DNA of 64,000 nucleotides, from the NCBI RefSeq assembly GCF_000278235.1, contig NZ_JH725037.1, forward strand, positions 4,697 to 68,696, given 5' to 3'. Positions 8,883 to 18,262 of this stretch are shown in pieces. Below the pieces are notes generated by a model. It saw nothing but the letters and a program-made list of their open reading frames with translations. It was not told the DNA's origin and did no database searches. The translations under genes were made by a program, and so were the position numbers. Positions within the stretch are counted from its first letter, which is position 1. Each line of letters opens with the position of its first letter. The DNA is from Bartonella vinsonii subsp. arupensis OK-94-513. Lineage in GTDB: Bacteria > Pseudomonadota > Alphaproteobacteria > Rhizobiales > Rhizobiaceae.

Positions 8883-10667
8883 ATGCAGCGGTCCCGTTAT
8901 TTTCTCAATGTTAAATCTTCTGCTTGTGGTCAAGCTTGGTTAGATGCTCTTGATGTTCAAGGGGTGAATAATGCGCATGCTATTTCTCAAAAATTTGGTT
9001 TTCCAGATGCGTTAGCTCGTGTTCTCTCAGCAAGAGATGTGGACGAATCCGAAGCCGTTGCTTTTATCGATCCAACGTTGCGTTCGCTCATGCCTGATCC
9101 GGAAAGTTTTGTGGATATGCAATGCGCAGCAGAGCGCATTGTTAAGGCTATTCTGAATCAAGAGAAAGTTGCGGTTTTTGGGGATTATGACGTTGATGGT
9201 GCTTGTTCTTCAGCACTCGTAGCACGCTTTCTACGCTATTTTGGTGCCGAAGTAATAATTTATATTCCTGATCGTATTGTTGAAGGATATGGTCCTAATG
9301 AACAAGCAATGAAGATGCTTGTGCAAGAAGGAGCTCGTTTAATTATTACAGTTGATTGTGGCGCGAACAGCCCAGATGCAGTAAAAGCGGTAAGGCTTGC
9401 AGGTGCCGATGTGGTCGTTTTAGACCATCATCAAATGTCTGAGGTCCATCAAGAAGCCGTTGCTCTTGTTAATCCTAATCGCCCTGATGATTCTTCTGGA
9501 CAAGGGCATTTATGTGCTGCTGGCGTTGTTTTTGTCACATTAGCATGGGTTAATCATCTATTGAAAAAGAAGAAGTTTGAAGGAACACTTCCTGACCTTC
9601 TCAGTATGCTTGATCTTGTTGCATTGGCTACCATCTGTGATGTTGTGCCTCTACAAGGTGTTAATCGTGCTTTTGTGGTTAAAGGGCTCCAAGTTGCTCG
9701 TTCCATGCATAATCACGGAATACTGGCTTTAACAAAGGTTGCGCGTATTGGTGAGCCACTTAATAGTTTTCATTTAGGTTTTTTGTTAGGTCCTAGAATT
9801 AATGCGGGAGGGCGTATTGGTGATCAAGCTTTGGGAGCACGTTTGCTTAGCTGTGAGGATAAAGATGAAGCTAACAGAATAGCAGAACAATTGGATCAGC
9901 TTAATCAAGAACGCCAAGAAATGGAGGGCATCCAATTAGCGCAAGCAGAATCTTATATTGATTCTCTTTATCAAAATCGAGAAATGCCGCTGTCACTTGT
10001 GATTGCTCATGCAGAATGGCATCCGGGAATTATTGGAATTCTTGCATCCCGCTTAAAAGAGCGTTTTTTTTGTCCTGTTTTTGCAATCGCTTTGAAAGAA
10101 GATGGAAGTGGTGTGGGGTCTGGACGTTCAATTAACGGCGTAGATTTAGGTGCACTTGTTCGTGAGGCTGTTACATTAAATTTATTAGAAAAAGGGGGAG
10201 GGCATAGCATGGCAGCAGGGATCACAATCCAAGCGACAAAAATTGAAATTTTTCGAGAATGGTTAGAAGAAAAAGTCTCTTTAATGGTTTCGCAGTTGCG
10301 TGCTGAAAAATCTCTGAGGATAGATGGTTGCCTTTCTGCTTCTGGTGCTAATCAAGCACTTTTTGAGATGATTGAAAAAGCAGGGCCATTTGGTTCAGGA
10401 AATGCTACCCCTGTTTTTGTTCTTCCCTCTCACAGGTTAATTAATCTGTGTGAGGTTGGTAAAGGGCATCTGCGCCTCGTTGTCTCTAATATTGAAGGAA
10501 AAAAACTGCAAGGAATAGCTTTTCGTGCTGTGGGAACATCGCTTGGTCATTTTCTTTCTGAAAATATTGGTGAAATGATCCATTTGGCTGGTAATCTTAG
10601 TTTAAATTATTGGAATGGAACGATTACCCCACAACTGCGCGTGATTGATGCAGCAGCCGTGGTTTGA
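8883..10667 (+). CDS. recJ: Single-stranded-DNA-specific exonuclease RecJ
   Basis: The 594-residue protein is a DHH-family 5'-3' exonuclease acting on single strands in recombination, mismatch and base-excision repair. Visible motifs are motif I VAVFGDYDVDGACSS (DYDVDG at 101-106), VDCG near 160, the DHH signature VVLDHHQ at about 181-183, and the C-terminal DHHA1 substrate-binding motif GGGHSMAAG near 438. The PRINAGGRIG stretch of RecJ lies at about 304-313, and length is normal for the family. It is transcribed divergently from rplM and converges on parE, whose stop codon is only 19 bases away, so the two transcripts probably overlap at their 3' ends. Confidence 0.97.
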   Translation: MQRSRYFLNVKSSACGQAWLDALDVQGVNNAHAISQKFGFPDALARVLSARDVDESEAVAFIDPTLRSLMPDPESFVDMQCAAERIVKAILNQEKVAVFGDYDVDGACSSALVARFLRYFGAEVIIYIPDRIVEGYGPNEQAMKMLVQEGARLIITVDCGANSPDAVKAVRLAGADVVVLDHHQMSEVHQEAVALVNPNRPDDSSGQGHLCAAGVVFVTLAWVNHLLKKKKFEGTLPDLLSMLDLVALATICDVVPLQGVNRAFVVKGLQVARSMHNHGILALTKVARIGEPLNSFHLGFLLGPRINAGGRIGDQALGARLLSCEDKDEANRIAEQLDQLNQERQEMEGIQLAQAESYIDSLYQNREMPLSLVIAHAEWHPGIIGILASRLKERFFCPVFAIALKEDGSGVGSGRSINGVDLGALVREAVTLNLLEKGGGHSMAAGITIQATKIEIFREWLEEKVSLMVSQLRAEKSLRIDGCLSASGANQALFEMIEKAGPFGSGNATPVFVLPSHRLINLCEVGKGHLRLVVSNIEGKKLQGIAFRAVGTSLGHFLSENIGEMIHLAGNLSLNYWNGTITPQLRVIDAAAVV

Positions 10668-10686
10668 GAAGGATATTTTTTGAAAA

Positions 10687-12753
10687 TTAAATGTCTAGAT
10701 TGGAGGCAAAAGTAGAATTTTCTTGGATAAAACGAAACCGCGCTTCTGGTTTTGTTCCCATGAGACTTTCTACGGTATCTTTAGTTTCTTGCATTTCCAT
10801 CGCATCAATAGAAACACGTAGCAGTGTACGTTTTTGAGGGTGCATAGTCGTTTCTTTAAGTTGCTCAGCGCGCATTTCACCAAGCCCTTTGAAACGTCCA
10901 ATTTCGATTTTAGCTTTTCCAGTAAATTCAGTTCTGAGCAATTCATCTTTATGGGTATCGTCACGTGCATAAGCGACCTTTCCTCCTTGCGATATTCGGT
11001 AAAGGGGAGGCACGGCAAGGTATAAATGTCCTTGACGAATAAGATCGGGCATCTCTTGAAAAAAGAAGGTGATGAGGAGTGAGGCAATATGAGCACCATC
11101 GACATCTGCATCCGTCATAATAATAATACGTTCATATCTGAGATCTTTTTCACGATATTTAGAGCGCGTTCCACATCCAAGAGCAAGTATAAGATCACCA
11201 ATTGTTTGGCTTGAGTTCATTTTTTCATGTGCAGCACTGGCTACATTTAAGATTTTTCCACGAAGAGGTAAAATTGCTTGGTTTGCTCTGTTCCGCGCTT
11301 GTTTAGCCGAACCACCAGCAGAATCACCTTCAACAATGAACAATTCAGCACCAGCAGCACAGTTTTGGCTACAATCCGCGAGTTTGCCAGGCAGACGTAA
11401 TTTACGGACAGCTGTTTTACGATTTATTTCTCTATCTTGACGCCGTTTTACGCGTTCTTCAGCACGTTCAATAACCCAATCAAGGAGTTTTGTTGATTCT
11501 TGTGGAGAATTAGTTAGCCAATGATCGAAAGGATCACGTATTGCATTCTCAACGATACGCTGTGCTTCAATTGTTGCTAATCGGTTTTTGGTTTGTCCAA
11601 CAAATTCAGGATTTCTGATGAAAACTGAAAGTATTGCAGCTGTTGAAATCATAACATCATCAGAGGTAATGATAGCAGCACGTTTGTTTCCTATTAACTC
11701 ACCATAGGATTTCAATCCGCGCAAAAGAGCTTGTCGCAGTCCTATTTCGTGGGTTCCTCCTTCTCCGGTAGGAATGGTATTACAGTAAGACTGTACACAA
11801 GCATCGCCACCATGCCAAGCAATAGCCCATTCAACAGATCCATGGCCATTACAGTGTTTTGTTTTGCCAGAAAAAATCTCTGATGTTACTCGATATTCAT
11901 CTTTCAATGATGAGAGTAAGTAGTCTTTAAGCCCATCGGGGAAATGGAAAACAGCTTTTTCAGGAATATTTTTTGTGCCTTCAAGGATGATAGGATCACA
12001 ATTCCATCGAATTTTTACGCCGCCAAAAAGATAGGCCTTGGAGCGTGCCATCTTATAAATTTTTTCTGGATCAAAAGCTGCTTTTTCACCAAAAATTTTA
12101 CTATCAGGGTGGAAACGAACGCGTGTGCCACGACGATTATAAACATCACCTAAATTTTCCAATCCAGTTTGAGGAATACCGCGTGAGAAGCGTTGACGAT
12201 AGAGTTTTCGATCTCGTGCTACTTCGACTTCCATATCATCAGAAAGAGCATTGACGACAGAAATTCCTACTCCATGTAGCCCACCAGCAGTTTGATAGGC
12301 TTTGTCATCGAATTTTCCACCTGAATGGAGTTGCGTCATGATGACTTCAAGAGTAGATTTGTCAGGCATTTGAGGATGATTTTCAATAGGAATACCGCGC
12401 CCATTATCTGTAACCGTTAAATAACCATCTTTATCTAACGATACATCAATTAAGTCCGCATAACCAGCAACGGCTTCATCCATAGCGTTGTCAATGATTT
12501 CGGCAAACAAATGATGCAGCGCCTTGCTATCCGTTCCACCAATATACATTCCAGGACGTAAACGTACAGGCTCTAAGCCTTCAAGAACTCGAATAGAGAG
12601 GGCATTATAGTCGTCTTCTTGCGTTTCCTTCGTATTTTTTTTCGAACTCATTACTTCTGAGTTCACAGGGGATGGCAGATTTTTTTCTTTTGTATTTAAC
12701 CGAGATTCGGCATTATTTAAAATACTGAAAAGATCCTTATTGTTATCGCTCAT
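10687..12753 (-). CDS. parE: DNA topoisomerase IV subunit B (ParE)
   Basis: This 688-residue ATPase subunit partners ParC to decatenate daughter chromosomes. The GHKL ATPase is visible in the N-terminal third (LFAEIIDNAMDEAVAG, VTDNGRGIP, TAGGLHGVGISVVNALS). The C-terminal half has the TOPRIM motifs EGDSAGGSAKQARNR and IIIMTDADVDGAHIASLLIT, then the GRFKGLGEM stretch. The opening MSDNNKDLFSILNN plus a polar linker of about 45 residues precede the ATPase core. ParE is preferred over GyrB because of the overall length, the absence of the long GyrB insertion and the alphaproteobacterial style of the N-terminus. A GAGGTGG ribosome site lies about 13 bases before the ATG. It is probably monocistronic or loosely linked to lipB upstream. 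Confidence 0.93.
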   Translation of the reverse strand: MSDNNKDLFSILNNAESRLNTKEKNLPSPVNSEVMSSKKNTKETQEDDYNALSIRVLEGLEPVRLRPGMYIGGTDSKALHHLFAEIIDNAMDEAVAGYADLIDVSLDKDGYLTVTDNGRGIPIENHPQMPDKSTLEVIMTQLHSGGKFDDKAYQTAGGLHGVGISVVNALSDDMEVEVARDRKLYRQRFSRGIPQTGLENLGDVYNRRGTRVRFHPDSKIFGEKAAFDPEKIYKMARSKAYLFGGVKIRWNCDPIILEGTKNIPEKAVFHFPDGLKDYLLSSLKDEYRVTSEIFSGKTKHCNGHGSVEWAIAWHGGDACVQSYCNTIPTGEGGTHEIGLRQALLRGLKSYGELIGNKRAAIITSDDVMISTAAILSVFIRNPEFVGQTKNRLATIEAQRIVENAIRDPFDHWLTNSPQESTKLLDWVIERAEERVKRRQDREINRKTAVRKLRLPGKLADCSQNCAAGAELFIVEGDSAGGSAKQARNRANQAILPLRGKILNVASAAHEKMNSSQTIGDLILALGCGTRSKYREKDLRYERIIIMTDADVDGAHIASLLITFFFQEMPDLIRQGHLYLAVPPLYRISQGGKVAYARDDTHKDELLRTEFTGKAKIEIGRFKGLGEMRAEQLKETTMHPQKRTLLRVSIDAMEMQETKDTVESLMGTKPEARFRFIQENSTFASNLDI

Positions 12754-12833
12754 GCCGTTTGATTATCCACCTCATAAAATAAATCTTTATTAAATAAATT
12801 TTATGCCTGTTTTTTATTTAAAAATCAATGCAC

Positions 12834-13571
12834 TTAGGAAACATCAATTGTTGGACCAAAAATTTGTTCAAATGTTTGTTTCAGAGCAATATCAATGTCA
12901 TGCATTGTGATAGGAAAACCTAAATCAAGAAAACTGGTTACACCGTGCTTTGTAATCCCACAGGGAACAATCCCTGAGTAATGCGCTAAATTAGGATTCA
13001 CATTGATGGAAACTCCATGAAAACTTACCCATTTGCGTACTCGAATGCCAATTGCTGCGATTTTATCTTCTGAAGAGAGGAGGTTTTGTGTGGATGTACA
13101 ATTGGATCGTTGAACCCAGACGCCAACACGCTCTTCACGACGTTCACCTCTGATATTAAATTTTGCAAGGGTTTGTATGATCCATTCTTCTAATGCACTA
13201 ATAAAAGCACGGATATCTTGTTTGCGGCGTTTAAGATCAAGCATAATATAAGCAATACGTTGTCCTGGACCATGATATGTAAATTCTCCGCCACGTCCTG
13301 CTTCATAAACAGGAAATAAGTGAGGTGCTAAAAGATCTTTTTTATTCGCACTTGTACCAGCTGTATAAAGAGAAGGATGTTCAAGAAGCCAAACTTGTTC
13401 ATGCGCGTTTTTTGCAAGAATGTTTTCTACACGCTCTTGCATATAACGTAGTGCTTCAGGATATTCGACCAAGTTATGACTTACTTTCCATTCTACTGGT
13501 GGATTTCCGGGGATTGTTTTAAAATGATGTGGTAAGTGATTACGATCAGTATGTTTCAATTCATATGCCAT
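12834..13571 (-). CDS. lipB: Octanoyl-[ACP]:protein N-octanoyltransferase
   Basis: LipB moves octanoyl from acyl-carrier protein to lipoyl domains (pyruvate and 2-oxoglutarate dehydrogenases, glycine cleavage H protein) as the first step of lipoate synthesis. Family signatures are [41 protein letters not shown], the lysine region [16 protein letters not shown], and the catalytic cysteine in [18 protein letters not shown] chose the ATG at 13571 (MAYELKHTD, 245 residues); an in-frame TTG two codons upstream is possible but has no better ribosome site. It lies alone between parE and the TPM-domain gene. Confidence 0.95.
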   Translation of the reverse strand: MAYELKHTDRNHLPHHFKTIPGNPPVEWKVSHNLVEYPEALRYMQERVENILAKNAHEQVWLLEHPSLYTAGTSANKKDLLAPHLFPVYEAGRGGEFTYHGPGQRIAYIMLDLKRRKQDIRAFISALEEWIIQTLAKFNIRGERREERVGVWVQRSNCTSTQNLLSSEDKIAAIGIRVRKWVSFHGVSINVNPNLAHYSGIVPCGITKHGVTSFLDLGFPITMHDIDIALKQTFEQIFGPTIDVS

Positions 13572-13718
13572 GAGCAATATCTACGCTGGTATTCGAGTTC
13601 GTATTGGATCAGAAAAAGAATTACAGAGAAAGATAGGAAGTTATTTATTAAAATTGAGATAATAGAATAATAAGTTTTATTTAAAATAAATTATTACGTC
13701 TATAAATCTACACGCATT

Positions 13719-14570
13719 TTACCATCTTCCTGTTGCACCACCACCGCCTGATGATCCACCTCCGCCTCTGAAACCTCCTCCACCTGAAGGACCACCAAAT
13801 CTTCCACTAGAATATCTGCCGCCGGTTCTTAAGTTAAGAAACCAAGGTGTGAAGATGATACCCATCCAGAGATATTTCTGTTGGCCTACTTTTTTTCCAA
13901 AAATCATTGCAAGAACAGGCAAACCAATCATTATAAAAAAGACTAAAATCATAATTGCATTGATGATCATTTGTTCTTTTTCAGCTTGTTTACGTTGCTC
14001 TTCAACAATTTTAGCCTTTTCTCTGATTCTAAAAGAAAATTCAGAATCACTTTCTGTAATAACGTTGGTAATTGCATGAACTGTTTCAATCACGCCTTTT
14101 TGATAATTCCCTTCACGAAAATTGGGAAGAGCAAAAGTATTAATGATAACTGAAGAAAGTGCATCTGTTAGCTCTCCTTCCAAACCATACCCTACTTCAA
14201 TACGCACTGCGCGTTCGTTCGGTGCAATGACAAGCAATACACCGTTATTGAGCTGTTTTTGACCTAATCTCCATGTGCGGAAAAGAGAATTGCTATATGT
14301 CTCTATATCATACCCTGAAAGGGTAGGGAGAGTTACAATAACAATTTGATCTCCAGTTTTCTCTTCGAGTTCAGTCAGTTTTTCTGTTAAGTTTTGCTTT
14401 GTTGTATTATCAAGCAAATGAGCAACATCGTTAACATAGCCAGTTAAGGGAGGAAATTTGATCTGCGCGTAAGTGACACTCCCCAGTGCAATAACCAGAT
14501 ATAGAGCACTCAAAAAAGCCCATAAGAATGGAAGAACACTGCGTTGCATAGAATGTCGAAACGATTTCAT
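13719..14570 (-). CDS. TPM-domain (YgcG-type) membrane protein
   Basis: The 283-residue protein starts with a hydrophobic signal/anchor (SVLPFLWAFLSALYLVIALG) ending near TYAQ, followed by a TPM domain over about residues 45-170 (GYVNDVAHLLDNTT, GDQIVIVTLPTL, NNGVLLVIAPNERAVRIEVG, YGLEGELTDA). A second membrane helix lies near 205-225, and the C-terminus is a Gly/Ser-rich tail (GGGGFRGGGGSSGGGGATGRW). TPM proteins have been called phosphatases or photosystem II repair factors, but the bacterial role is unsettled; they are often encoded next to LemA, exactly as here. The start overlaps the lemA stop by one base (TAATG), which indicates translational coupling. Confidence 0.88.
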   Translation of the reverse strand: MKSFRHSMQRSVLPFLWAFLSALYLVIALGSVTYAQIKFPPLTGYVNDVAHLLDNTTKQNLTEKLTELEEKTGDQIVIVTLPTLSGYDIETYSNSLFRTWRLGQKQLNNGVLLVIAPNERAVRIEVGYGLEGELTDALSSVIINTFALPNFREGNYQKGVIETVHAITNVITESDSEFSFRIREKAKIVEEQRKQAEKEQMIINAIMILVFFIMIGLPVLAMIFGKKVGQQKYLWMGIIFTPWFLNLRTGGRYSSGRFGGPSGGGGFRGGGGSSGGGGATGRW

Positions 14571-15214
14571 TAATTAAAATGGACCTTTGGTGCTTGTTGG
14601 CTATTGGTGTCAATCGTAAATGTTGGCATAGGTTTAGCATCACGAAACCATAGTTTTGCCCAAATCATCGTGGGCATTGTTTTGAGAGCAGTATTATAGA
14701 TACGTACGGTTTCAATATAATCACGGCGTGCAACAGAGATACGATTTTCAGTTCCTTCTAATTGCGATTGCAGAGCAAGAAAATTCTGATTTGCTTTAAG
14801 ATCAGGATAGTTTTCGACAACAGCCATAAGACGTGACAGTGCGCTTGATAAATTTGCTTGATTGTTGAGATATTGCTTCATGAGTTCTGGATTATTTAAC
14901 ATATCGGCATTAATATTTACTTGCGTTGCTTTGGCACGTGCTTCAATAACATTTGTAAAAACAGCTTGTTCATGAGCTGCATAAGCTTTGACAGTTTCTA
15001 CAAGATTAGGAATGAGATCTGCACGACGCTGGTACTGGTTCAGAACTTCACTCCATGCCGCGTGTGCTTTTTCTTCATTTGTTGGTATCGTATTAAATCC
15101 ACAGCCACTTAAAAATGGTATTAAAAATACTAAAAAAAGAGCGATTGAAAATCGTCTTAACATTTTAACCATAGAATAAGTAAGTATCATTGAAGCAGTT
15201 TGTAAATTTAACAT
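14570..15214 (-). CDS. lemA: LemA family lipoprotein
   Basis: The 214-residue protein carries the LemA signature NQYQRRADLIPNLVETVKAY followed by AAHEQAVFTNVIEARAKA, then long predicted helices with NFLALQSQLEGTENRISVARRDY and YNTALKTMP. A hydrophobic segment ends in LSGC, so Cys38 may be lipidated and the helical body would sit in the periplasm. The ATG at 15214 follows GGAGA at 7 bases, which supports this long form; a start at Met15 or Met18 would give a more ordinary signal peptide but lacks a ribosome site. Function is unknown; the coupling to a TPM-domain partner is a conserved arrangement. Confidence 0.9.
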   Translation of the reverse strand: MLNLQTASMILTYSMVKMLRRFSIALFLVFLIPFLSGCGFNTIPTNEEKAHAAWSEVLNQYQRRADLIPNLVETVKAYAAHEQAVFTNVIEARAKATQVNINADMLNNPELMKQYLNNQANLSSALSRLMAVVENYPDLKANQNFLALQSQLEGTENRISVARRDYIETVRIYNTALKTMPTMIWAKLWFRDAKPMPTFTIDTNSQQAPKVHFN

Positions 15215-15394
15215 AAAAATATCTCCACAGTTATTTTATGTATATATAGGATATATCTTTTTTGTGAAAAGTATTTTTAATTTTATAAAAAGGCATTCTT
15301 CAGAAATTGAGCGTTTACAAGCGATGTTTGTTTATTCTTTCAGGACGATATGTTGTTGTAGATTTAGGCATCCATGGCACGCATAATACAATTA

Positions 15395-15842
15395 ACGGAT
15401 TTTTTAAATCTTTACTTGATCTCATTTAAAAATGGATTGCTACGGTTGATGTATCCAATCTTTTTCATTTGATGAGCCAAGCTGCCTTCAAGATGGCGCG
15501 CGCTGTTATATGCCGGTTCGGCCACGGCAAATGTTATTATTGAGCCACTGATTATTCCAGGTAAAACCAGATGTTATGCATGTGTGAATCAAAACCATAT
15601 GAGGGATGACAATGCGTTTGCATTTGTTAAGAATATTAAGAAAAACTATATGAATACTTTGATAGACCCGTATAACGTGGTTGCTGGTTCTTTGGCTGCT
15701 CTTGAGGCAGTGAAATATTTAACGGATTTTGATAAATGTCAAATTATGGATAAGGACATTATTCATTAATTTTTCCGGATATCAAATTGATAGGACTGGA
15801 GATCCGTATAGCGGCTGTTGCCATATTTGTAATAAAAGATAA
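15395..15842 (+). pseudogene. ThiF/MccB-like adenylyltransferase remnant
   Basis: Coding pieces in different frames line up with the C-terminal half of E1-like (ThiF/MccB) enzymes. They are KWIATVDVSNLFHLMSQAAF (after a stop), then in a new frame ALLYAGSATANVIIEPLIIP and GKTRCYACVNQ, then LIDPYNVVAGSLAALEAVKY, then after another shift NFSGYQIDRTGDPYSGCCHI ending CNKR. These reproduce the family's PLxxPGKTxCYxC segment with the first zinc cysteine pair and the terminal CxxC pair (here CHIC). The N-terminal nucleotide-binding half (GxGGxG) is not found, so the gene is truncated as well as frameshifted. It lies 54 bases before a broken MFS transporter gene, the order seen for mccB-mccC in microcin C operons, where the MccB enzyme adenylates a short peptide ending in Asn. 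Dead gene; family call is by motif. Confidence 0.7.
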
Positions 15843-15896
15843 ATTTTTATATTAAAGTGATGCATTGATTACTTTATCGGCGTTATTGGGGAATAA

Positions 15897-17000
15897 ATGG
15901 CGAGTATATTAGCGTTTGGATTTTTATTTAACGGTATAAGGATTTTAACAGGCGCTTTTATTGTATTTTATATGTTTGAGAAAGGGTTAACTCTTATCGA
16001 TATAGGTATCATTAAGTCATTTCAAGCTTTTATTATGATGGTGACAGATATTCCTCTTGGATATTTTGCAGATAGAAAAAGTTATAAGTTATCTATCATT
16101 TTAGCGGCAGCTTTTGCAGCCACATGGCTATTTCTCATGGGAGTTTCTACAAGCTTTAGTGGTTTTCTTTTGGCAGAATTTTTTAATGCATTATCACTTA
16201 CATTGATTGCTGGGCCTATAATGCTTTACTTGTTCAATATGCGAAAACAAAACTTACATCTACTAAAAAAGTACTTGGTTCAAGTTCTCAATATAATTAC
16301 ATTGGCATGTTTATATTTAGTTTGATAGGTGCATATTTTGCCGATTACTCTCGTCAATATATATGGTATATCTCTGCATTTTTAATGATGATGACAACAA
16401 TATTTGGTTTATTTTTTTTTGGATGATCTCAAAGGAGAGCAAAAGTTAAGAAAAGCCAATTCTTTAATTTCTGACGCAAGAGAGATGTTATCTATTTTTG
16501 TTAAAGTTCCTTATATCTCTCTATGTTTTTATTTTTCGCTTATTTTTATCTTGGTGTGATATTTTCTCTTATATTGTTTTCCCAGCTATTGGCGAGTTTT
16601 CTCTTTACAAAACTGAGTGAGAGGATGAATTTTGTTTTATTGCTGTTTCTTTCAGCTTCTATGATTTTTACAGCTGCTTTCTTTGATCCAAGAAAAGAAA
16701 TTGCTGTTCTTTTAGTCTGTATGATTTTTTATTTAATTAAGTACACATCTCTTCGTGTAGAAGTCGTCCTGCACGATAGCATTAGCGATAATCTTAGGGC
16801 CACATATGAATCTTTTCTGTCAACTGTTGGAAGGCTTAGCCTATTGGTATTCTTTTACCTTAGTGCGTATATGGTAAATATATTTGGCTTTTTGTCCCTA
16901 GTTTACATTTTGGGTATCTATTTATTTGTTTGCAGTGTGTTTTTTAGAAGGAACTCTAAAAAAATCTCAGTGAGAATATGCATTTATCATTATAACGAGT
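15897..17000 (+). pseudogene. MFS transporter pseudogene (MccC-like exporter?)
   Basis: At least three frameshifts split a gene for a twelve-helix major facilitator protein. The first piece (15897-16240) has helices with a GYFADRKSYKLSII loop, the MFS motif A between helices 2 and 3. The second (to about 16425) reads KVLGSSSQYNYIGMFIFSLIG and onward to LMMMTTIFGLFFFG. The third (to about 16560) reads LDDLKGEQKLRKANSLISD, the central loop, then EMLSIFVKVPYIS. The fourth (16523 to about 17000) holds the last helices, with RVEVVLHDSISDNLRATYES. Homopolymer runs (T9 near 16420, A-runs near 16265) mark likely slip points. Directly downstream of a ThiF/MccB-like remnant, it most simply represents the exporter of a peptide-antibiotic cluster. 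Transport specificity cannot be shown. Confidence 0.75.
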
Positions 17001-17278
17001 ATTTCATGTGGTTTCAGAGGGGGATGTTTTGTTGCCAAGTTTATTGTCAGTTCGGGAGACAGGGAGGGAAAGATTTTGCGCCTTTGTGGCAAAAGCGCTC
17101 TGATGGATAAGCAAATCATCGTTGGCGAGATTGTTGAAATTTTAGCCAAGCGCCATGGCTATCAGGTGAAAATTAATCAAAAGTTCGCTAAAAAAATTAC
17201 CTTATATCGTCCGCACCGATCAATCGGAGGTTGATTTGAAAACACACCTTGCTGAGCGCATGCAAGCGCGTTTTTAAA
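17001..17278 (+). pseudogene. Unidentified gene fragment
   Basis: Coding-like pieces follow the MFS remnant: MDKQIIVGEIVEILAKRHGY with QVKINQKF (frame starting near 17103), then in another frame SLKKLPYIVRTDQSEVDLKT and HLAERMQARF ending at TAA near 17276. The join at about 17185-17195 falls in an A-run (GCTAAAAAAATT), a likely slippage point. I do not recognise the protein. Its G+C looks slightly higher than that of the preceding MFS remnant, so it may have a different origin. Confidence 0.35.
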
Positions 17279-17731
17279 TCAAGGACAATAAGTTTTTATT
17301 TTAAGTGGAAACAGTTTACCGGCACTCGACTTTATAAACATGACTGTTCCAGCTGGGAATGTACCCTCGAGCTACGGACCCAATACAGCACCATTAAAAC
17401 CTCTTATTTCCTAATGATGTATTCAAGATGCAAAAAAACTTCAGTCGATTTACGCAAAAATATATTACTCTATTTTATTTGTATGGTTTAAATAGTGTAA
17501 CAGCAGCTAAGGAGTTGATCATCTCAAATTGCGCGTTTTAAAAAGATTCTATTAAAGAGATTTTAAATAACTTTTGAAAAGTCTTTTCTCCTTTTGAGAG
17601 CCCCTTTAAAAACCTTTGAAAAATAAATTGGTACAAAACCTAGTGTTAAATTATACAAAACCTAGTGGCAAGCTACACTCGCCTTAAAAAATATATGGAA
17701 AATCAACAAGTTACATGAAGTTTAAAATGTG
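17279..17731. other. Spacer with a possible transposase scrap
   Basis: Around 17315-17490 a frame reads FTGTRLYKHDCSSWECTLEL, then RTQYSTIKTSYFLMMYSRCK and KTSVDLRKN. This has the cadence of the N-terminal part of an IS1595-type transposase (zinc-ribbon Cys, then a KxxY...MYSxxKKTS stretch), but the match is weak and no inverted repeats are visible. The remainder up to the tRNA holds copy B of a dispersed repeat and nothing else I can name. Confidence 0.3.
17677..17713 (+). repeat. Dispersed repeat, copy B (next to tRNA-Lys)
   Basis: CTCGCCTTAAAAAATATATG followed by AAAATCAACAAGTTA resembles CTCACCTTAAAAAAACATATG followed by AGAATCAATAAGTTA at copy C, with a small indel. It ends 19 bases from the 3' end of tRNA-Lys, just as copy C ends about 19 bases from tRNA-Asn. 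Confidence 0.45.
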
Positions 17732-17807
<76 letters not shown>

Positions 17808-18262
17808 AAGGCTTCTTAAAAGGTAAGAGTGGGAAATTCTATAACGTTCCTAAAGAAGGAAGTCTAGATGATTTTCTTATTTTTTATCTGAAAATGCTAA
17901 AGTCTGTAGCTAGATTGGTTATACAGTTAAAAATATGATACAAAACCTCTTGATCTTATATAAAAATAGACCCATTATAAAAAACTCTATAAATAAATGT
18001 TCTGATTATTATGGGACTATAGTTGGAGGATCGTCGAGCGTAATGCCCGAGAAAAATTCAGAAGAGCCTTCTTGTGATTGTAAGAAGTTTAGGCTGTTGT
18101 ATTATTTTGTAAATTTTATCAATAACTGTACGCGTCTAGGAAGTACTTTTCTTTCTGCTAACGCGGTTTTTTTGCACGCAATTTTCTTGATCAATTGTGC
18201 GAATGAAAGCTCATGAATCTGTTTTATCAATTGCGCACTTTTAGGTTTTTAAAGGGTGAACT
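17808..18262. other. Spacer between tRNA-Lys and the TerC-family gene
   Basis: No credible gene is seen. An open frame at 17935-18216 (93 codons) lacks a ribosome site and has no recognisable composition, so I treat it as chance. Promoters for the divergent tRNA-Lys and terC-like gene must lie here but cannot be pinned down. Confidence 0.45.

Noticed and set aside
10007..10225. Antisense ORFs within recJ, parE, secDF and ribosomal genes
   Set aside because: They are frame shadows of strongly coding sequence with no own signals.
17935..18216. Plus-strand ORF of 93 codons before the TerC-family gene
   Set aside because: No ribosome site, no recognisable domain, erratic composition; judged chance.
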